A stretch of DNA of 64,000 nucleotides, from positions 10,045,501-10,109,500 of the forward strand of contig NC_092566.1 in NCBI RefSeq assembly GCF_037975245.1, given 5' to 3'. The notes beneath the pieces are model-generated. The model was not told the origin of the DNA, did no database searches, and saw only the letters and a list, made by a program, of their open reading frames with translations. Of the stretch, positions 58,901-64,000 are shown piece after piece (position 1 is the stretch's first letter; the number at the start of each line of letters is the position of its first letter). The position numbers and the translations under genes were made by a program. This DNA comes from Apostichopus japonicus. Taxonomy: Eukaryota; Echinodermata; Holothuroidea; Aspidochirotida; Stichopodidae.

Positions 58901-59099
58901 TGACAATGTACAGTGATTAAACAGAAAAGCTTGCTAGATTACCGGAAAGCAAGGTAAGGTCGCCCCTGTTCATTTCCTGACATTCTACATCCAGAAACGA
59001 TGCTAGCGTTACATACCTCACACAACCAGAAGCTCACGGTAGGATCAGTTACTACAAATGTTAAATGTCTTGTTTGACAAGAACATGTGCAACAGCTGC
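55959..59099 (-). other. Downstream of KAT6-like gene: 3' UTR or spacer
   Basis: Very AT-rich with no coding exon. Several TTTATT words (AATAAA on the minus strand) occur, but I cannot choose a real polyadenylation site. The KAT6-like 3' UTR may reach into this stretch. Confidence 0.45.
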
Positions 59100-59430
59100 A
59101 AACTTGTGTTACCTGTTGTGGTTATGTACAATAGCCACACACTGGTGTTACCTGTTGTGGTTATGTACAATAGCCACACACTGGTGTTACCTGTTGTGGT
59201 TATGTACAATAGCAACACACTGGTGTTACCTATTATGTACAATAGCCACACACTGTTGTTACCTGTTGTGGTTATGTACAATAGCCACACACTGTTGTTA
59301 CCTGTTGTGGTTATGTACAATAGCCACACACTGTTGTTACCTATTGTGGTTATGTACAATAGCCACACACTGGTGTTACCTATTGTGGTTATGTACAATA
59401 GCCACACACTGGTGTTACCTATTGTGGTTC
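59100..59430. repeat. 39-bp minisatellite, about 9 units
   Basis: The unit TGTTGTGGTTATGTACAATA followed by GCCACACACTGGTGTTACC recurs at a 39-base period (word TTATGTACAATAG at 59122, 59161, 59200, 59233, 59272, 59311…). One unit is six bases short (33 bases). Because 39 and 33 are multiples of three, several frames stay open on both strands and produce artefactual repeat proteins. It lies 1.4-1.7 kb downstream of the KAT6-like stop, possibly in its 3' UTR. Confidence 0.93.
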
Positions 59431-60794
59431 TGTAGACCTTCTGGTAATGCCTATGGCTATTCACATTGCTTTGGGACATTACTTCCAATCATGTGTAGTG
59501 GTTCAAATCCCCTCTATTGCAACAACCTCATAGTTTGCAGATTCTTTCAAATACAGACTACATTAATTTGCATACCTAAATAACACACACACCATTTCTA
59601 TTTTTTTTGTACATCTGATTCTAATAAAGTTAATGGTTATCTTTGATAGCAACAAAACTTGCAAAACATTGAGCTTTCAAGATGTGATCAGGGGTGGTGG
59701 ATATTTCATGAATGAAAACTTGTGGAATCGGTAGAGGGAATCTTCCAGCTTGCATCTATTTCCACCCCTCCCCCCACCCCCACTCCTCCCCCACACTCTT
59801 CTATGATTCCCTGAGCCTGAAACAATTAATACCCTTCCAATTATGCAGTAAGTTTTGCTCATTCTACCAAATAACAGTAACACATATTTTTTGCCTTGAA
59901 AAATTGGTTTTGGTCAAGTAAAAAAAAATGTTACTATCAGAAAAGTTGGGGGCGGGGGAAGGGTGGTATGTACTCTATTAATTGACTCAAATCTGATGAA
60001 AAATTGACTTGATGAGATAAATACACTTTTAAATACAGGGAAAATTAAATCAAATATTCACTATAAAGATACATCCCTCACAGCTACTAATCAATGTGTA
60101 ATTTGTATTTTGATTAGGAAATTACAAAACATTTCATTTTTTTTTTATCATTCTCAGATTCAGCACTGCACAAATTTAAAAAAAAAGAAAAAAAGACCAC
60201 TTAATCTGCACAAATATACAAACTTTGCTAAATTTTAATAAGTTTTGAATTTTTCTCTTGTTACTTTGTAAGTGCTAATTTGTAGACTGTCATTTCTGTC
60301 TTCAAATAGGGCATCGCTAGCCAAAAAAAAAAAAGAAGGTTTGTCTGGATTATAAAACTTGGCATGGCAGAATAGCAGAGTTGACTGTTAATAGTAAAAC
60401 CACTCCCTTGTTTTAAAAGTCATGTCTTGACAACTACTATCCATGTGGAGAATGATTATAACAGTATAACTCATGGACAAAACCCCTCTTAAAACGTGAA
60501 TTTTACATCTCACGAAAGGTCTGTGTTTACTAATGATTAACTGCATGTTTAACTGAAAAGTATAGGTCTTGATTCCACTACAAGTTAAGGGCGGTAACAA
60601 AGCAAAGGAACAATTATGTCACCCTTGCATACCATTAAGCAAAGCAAAAACAATGTACTTCTAGGATTACGATCTACTCATCTGACTAGAGAACTTTTGG
60701 GAAATACCAGCAACGACTTTTTGGATATTCTACGAAGCTCTTGTAGCTCTCTCGAAACTTAATTCAAAGTATCTAAAACTAAAACACAACGAGG
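59431..60794 (-). other. Probable 3' UTR of the KAT6-like gene
   Basis: Directly follows the TGA at 60797-60795. No open coding stretch. A C-rich patch lies at 59761-59792, with several A/T homopolymers. How far the transcript extends cannot be told from sequence alone. Confidence 0.5.
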
Positions 60795-63700
60795 TCATCT
60801 GGTTATCATGTGTTGGCCTCCCATTTGTGATAGACTATACCCACTATAGAAACCTCTGGCAGGGTACTGGTTAGGGCTCATACCAGGTTGAGGTGGTGTC
60901 ATCATACCCATGTGCATCGGCATGGTCTCCATGAACTGAGGTGCTTGAGGGTGGCCGTAACTCTCGGGTACCATCGGTTGAGACATGTACCCGTTCATGG
61001 GTGGCGTCGGCGCGCCGTAGGGTAGACAGTCAAACTGCCTCGGCGTCTGATAATGTTGCATCATCTCCGAGTGGTGATGGTGCTGCTCAAAGCTCGGTGT
61101 TGGACTCGGCGGGAAGTGGGGCTTGTACCGCCGTGCAGGGTGTCCCACGTGCATGGGCGGGTGGGCTGTCGTCGGCTGCCGGTTATGATGGGCGTACTGG
61201 TACGTCATCGGGTGGGTCTGATGGTGAGGCGTCATGCTCATAAACTGAAAGTTAGGGTCAAAGTGCTGCATCTGAGGGGGTACGCTCTGGGCTTGACGAG
61301 GGTACGGCATCGCCCGTTTCTGGGCCGGTGGAGTTCTTCGTGCCATCATCTGGGAGGCGGACCCAGCCCTCTGTCTGCGAGCTGCTACAGCCACCGGCTG
61401 GGTTTCCACCGGTGAAGACGGTGTGGGAATCTGGGGTGGAGTCAGGTTAGCCGTTGGCTTAGGGGACCGGGGGACTTGCATGGGTTGATTAGGCAGGATA
61501 TCGTTGGTCAGTTGCTGCAGTTTGGCGAGACTAGATGGGTTCTTCTTTGATTTGGACCCTGCCTTGTAAGATCCGCTGATGGAACTATTACTGTTAGTAC
61601 GAGACGGTGAATTGAGCGGAGGCTGCATGCTACACTGGCCGCTGACCCCCGGGGAACACACCTGAGGACTGCTCATCTGAGGACTCTGAACTGCGGGACC
61701 ATTCATCTGCTGAGGACTCCTCATTTGCAGGGCTGGACTATGGACAGGGGCATTGTTGACCACTGGGCTGCATGCTGAAGCTGCCACCAGCGTGTTGCCG
61801 CAGGGCGCCATGTTCACGTTACCGACCTGCATTGGACTGGGTGTCTGAGTATTCATCTGTGGACTGCACATTGCACCGTGGCTACTGACAGAGGGGCTAC
61901 AGCCAGGGGCAGCTGGACTCTGGATATTATTCACTTGATGTGGACTGTTCATGCTCATGTTAAGCTGCGGGCTGTTCAGTCCAGTCATGTGAGGGCTGAC
62001 ATTGGAGACATTATGGTTCATGGTTTGTCCACAGGACTGAGGGCTAGGGTTGACGGGGGGACTGCATACCTGTTGTTGACTGGCGATCCCTGGACTACAT
62101 CCTGTGGTATTATCCATAGGGGTTGCCATCTGGGTGCTATAATCACCACCGCTCATGCCGGCACTCCCGCTCTGCATCTGGCTCTGAGGATACTCACCAC
62201 TGACGTTCCCCTGTGTCTGGAAACTGCATTCGTCCATGTAAGCCTGAGCATTGGCCGCCATCATGGGTTCTGCAATTTCCATGCACCTGTTCCTGTGGTG
62301 GTAGCGAGCTGCAGGAGTCATGCTGCAGGGGTACATGGAGTTGGTCGTCCCCATGCAACTGTAACCGTCTGGATTGGTCGAGGTTTGAGGCATCTGCGCC
62401 GACTGGTAGTTGGCCATCGGTTCCTGCAATGTGTTCTGCATCGGAGTCGTCATACCGGACTGGTCCCAGCCCTGACCGCCACCGTCCATTGGACCCAGTT
62501 CCGGTCCATGCTGGCCCAGACTGGGTGTCATCTCGTTACCGTGCTGCACCACACCGATGTTGCCCTGTCCGGCGGAACTACCTGCACTGTGTGGCCCCAT
62601 ACTGCTTTGGGATTGGTTAATGCTGACCACCGTCTGGGTGAGATGGCCAGCAGTGACATTCATCTCTGTTGAACCTTGGTTCAGGTTGATGGAACCCTGG
62701 TTCATAGGAAGTTGGTTCATACTCTGCAGTGTATGGTTCAGAGGAGACCCGCTCACTGGGCCGCTTGGCATCGGTTGCTCCACTGGCCTCTCTGAGCTGA
62801 CCATGACACCTGGGGATGTAGTAGTCACTGACTCTACTAAGGGATTCATATTTGGGCTCTTAACAGTTGAGGAGGATTGAGAACTGTTTCTTCGAACCTG
62901 AGCAGGCATATGGCCTCTGGCAGTGACTGGTCCTGGTGGAACAAAATTATCAGACTCTTTAGATATTGTGGGACTGGGTTGATCCTCCTCCTCAATCATT
63001 TGGACAGTTTCTGAAGCAATAGACTCCTTTGCTGCTGGACTGCCGATGTCTGTTGTCGACACTGAAATATTTGGCTGAATGATGGCAGTTACCTCTTCAT
63101 CCTTTGGCATGTTTTCCTCTTCAGCAAGTCCTGCCTCTCCTCCTTCTCCTGTAGCTGCTGGTTTGCTTGGACTCTCGACAACTTCTACTACCTTGTCCCT
63201 GATCACATCACCACCTCTCTGTGGCATTATCTCTTCAACTTCATCAGCAGCAGCTTGCGGCGGACTGGAAGAAGATTTCTCTTGATGGCTTTTGTCGTGA
63301 CCTGTATATCCTTTGGTGTCTTCACTTTCGTCCTCCTGCCCGCTATCCCCTGATGAATCCCGAGCTGTCGCTTCCCGGGGAGCAGGATGGTGGCTTTCGG
63401 TCTCATCTAATGATTGCAGACCCTCCACGGCTTCTTTGGTCTCTCGATCCGCCTGATTCATGACAGGAGGCGGCTCTACGGCCGTTGTCCAGCTTGTCTC
63501 AGAGTGCTGGTCGTCGCCATTCTCCAGGTTGTTGTCGGTGACTTCACCATCGACATCACCTTCTATTTCATCCTCCTCACTGTCATATACTGATGGTGGC
63601 TTAGGAGCAGGGGGAGGACGATCATAGGATATAGATTCAACAGCCTCTGCTGTTTCTAGGCATTCTTCTTCGATTGACTTTGGCTCTTCAATGTCACTGG

Positions 63701-64000
63701 TCATTTCTTCATCTTTCCTAACTTCTTCTGCAATGTCTTCCCTCTCCTTGGCATCTTGTTCTTCCCGGTGGTTTGGTTTCTCATCACCGTCCTGTGGTAC
63801 TTTCTCCTTGATTTCCTCATGATCACTGTTAATGATATCCTCTGCCTCCTCTGATTTTTCTGAGGCTTCATCGGACGAGTCATCAGACAGGTTAATCACT
63901 TCTTTAGGGGAACGTTTATCGTCGTCTGGCAAAACGACTGCAGAAGCTGCTGCATCTGCCAAGCCTCCCTCTTCAGATTTCTCCTCTTTTGGAATCTCTT
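60795..64000 (-). CDS. KAT6A/KAT6B-like histone acetyltransferase, C-terminal exon (partial)
   Basis: One open frame of 1,068 codons enters from the right edge (…EIPKEEKSEEGG before LADAAAS; no start ATG) and ends at TGA. Visible residues about 20-330 are acidic and Ser-rich (SDDSSDEASEKSEEAEDI, YDSEEDEIEGDVDGEV). Residues about 380-800 are Ser/Gln/Met/Asn-rich with many SPQ/SPP-type repeats (PQMSSPQVCSPGVSG). SSLAKLQQLTNDIL then leads into LTPPQIPTP, and the tail is His/Met/Pro/Gln-rich (SYGHPQAPQFMETMPMHMGM). An acidic region followed by Ser- and Met-rich transactivation regions, with a KLQQLTN-type motif, is the layout I know for MOZ/MORF after the MYST domain. The catalytic part would be to the right. 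Identity rests on composition and one remembered motif; another low-complexity coactivator is possible. Confidence 0.62.
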   Translation of the reverse strand, partial: EIPKEEKSEEGGLADAAASAVVLPDDDKRSPKEVINLSDDSSDEASEKSEEAEDIINSDHEEIKEKVPQDGDEKPNHREEQDAKEREDIAEEVRKDEEMTSDIEEPKSIEEECLETAEAVESISYDRPPPAPKPPSVYDSEEDEIEGDVDGEVTDNNLENGDDQHSETSWTTAVEPPPVMNQADRETKEAVEGLQSLDETESHHPAPREATARDSSGDSGQEDESEDTKGYTGHDKSHQEKSSSSPPQAAADEVEEIMPQRGGDVIRDKVVEVVESPSKPAATGEGGEAGLAEEENMPKDEEVTAIIQPNISVSTTDIGSPAAKESIASETVQMIEEEDQPSPTISKESDNFVPPGPVTARGHMPAQVRRNSSQSSSTVKSPNMNPLVESVTTTSPGVMVSSERPVEQPMPSGPVSGSPLNHTLQSMNQLPMNQGSINLNQGSTEMNVTAGHLTQTVVSINQSQSSMGPHSAGSSAGQGNIGVVQHGNEMTPSLGQHGPELGPMDGGGQGWDQSGMTTPMQNTLQEPMANYQSAQMPQTSTNPDGYSCMGTTNSMYPCSMTPAARYHHRNRCMEIAEPMMAANAQAYMDECSFQTQGNVSGEYPQSQMQSGSAGMSGGDYSTQMATPMDNTTGCSPGIASQQQVCSPPVNPSPQSCGQTMNHNVSNVSPHMTGLNSPQLNMSMNSPHQVNNIQSPAAPGCSPSVSSHGAMCSPQMNTQTPSPMQVGNVNMAPCGNTLVAASACSPVVNNAPVHSPALQMRSPQQMNGPAVQSPQMSSPQVCSPGVSGQCSMQPPLNSPSRTNSNSSISGSYKAGSKSKKNPSSLAKLQQLTNDILPNQPMQVPRSPKPTANLTPPQIPTPSSPVETQPVAVAARRQRAGSASQMMARRTPPAQKRAMPYPRQAQSVPPQMQHFDPNFQFMSMTPHHQTHPMTYQYAHHNRQPTTAHPPMHVGHPARRYKPHFPPSPTPSFEQHHHHSEMMQHYQTPRQFDCLPYGAPTPPMNGYMSQPMVPESYGHPQAPQFMETMPMHMGMMTPPQPGMSPNQYPARGFYSGYSLSQMGGQHMITR

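Noticed and set aside
59045-59583. Repeat proteins of 125-172 residues on both strands
   Set aside because: They follow from a 39-base minisatellite whose period is a multiple of three; no start context, splice sites or domain.
61878-62672. 264-codon plus-strand frame opposite the KAT6-like exon
   Set aside because: Antisense shadow of the long minus-strand coding exon; its His/Thr-rich composition mirrors the Met/Gln codons of the real frame.

Overview
This window looks like eukaryotic, intron-rich, AT-rich DNA from a marine invertebrate deuterostome. An echinoderm is my best guess, but that is inference, and nothing here fixes the species. There is no prokaryotic gene organisation. Most of the 64 kb is intronic or intergenic DNA filled with mobile elements and tandem repeats. 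Two host genes can be supported, both on the minus strand.

Host genes. (1) Paladin (PALD1-like): the first coding exon (48083-48361) starts with a myristoylation-type Met-Gly-Thr-Gly-Ala-Ser. The second coding exon (18190-18366) carries the paladin stretch GAPNFR...YGMGQPS. Both exons end at consensus GT donors, the junction is phase 0, and the intron between them is about 29.7 kb. The left 18 kb is probably the next intron, because I found no further paladin exon there. (2) At the right edge, 60795-64000 is one long open frame running off the window. It encodes an acidic/Ser-rich then Met/Pro/Gln-rich protein tail that I read as the last exon of a KAT6A/KAT6B (MOZ/MORF)-type histone acetyltransferase. 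Its 3' UTR and the intergenic spacer lie to its left.

Mobile DNA. Three DIRS-type tyrosine-recombinase retrotransposons lie in the same (minus) orientation at 6162-12720, 22169-28708 and 31902-38657. Each has split inverted terminal repeats and an internal complementary region that reproduces the fused outer ends. The middle copy has a long gag frame, an RT-RNase H frame with its catalytic motifs, and a tyrosine recombinase broken by a frameshift. The outer two copies lack the reverse transcriptase core. In its place both carry the same foreign segment of about 1.8 kb, holding a tRNA-like block, a tRNA-derived SINE and three evenly spaced NFI-type dyads. They look like a non-autonomous subfamily of one autonomous family. 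Old DIRS 5' ends are scattered at 14010-14334, 28817-28951 and 44080-44330, again all in one orientation. Other elements are four copies of a tRNA-derived SINE (two of them inside the DIRS cores), a second tRNA-derived element with a 132-bp tandem duplication, and two copies of a short hAT-type MITE, one with a perfect 8-bp target duplication.

Tandem arrays. There is an 87-bp satellite (about 2955-5268) with higher-order structure and a 39-bp minisatellite (59100-59430) downstream of the KAT6-like stop codon. Several two-copy duplications, polypurine/polypyrimidine tracts and a nested palindrome (15835-15885) are also present. All alignments were done by eye, so element boundaries are good to a few bases where a terminal motif is quoted and to tens of bases elsewhere.
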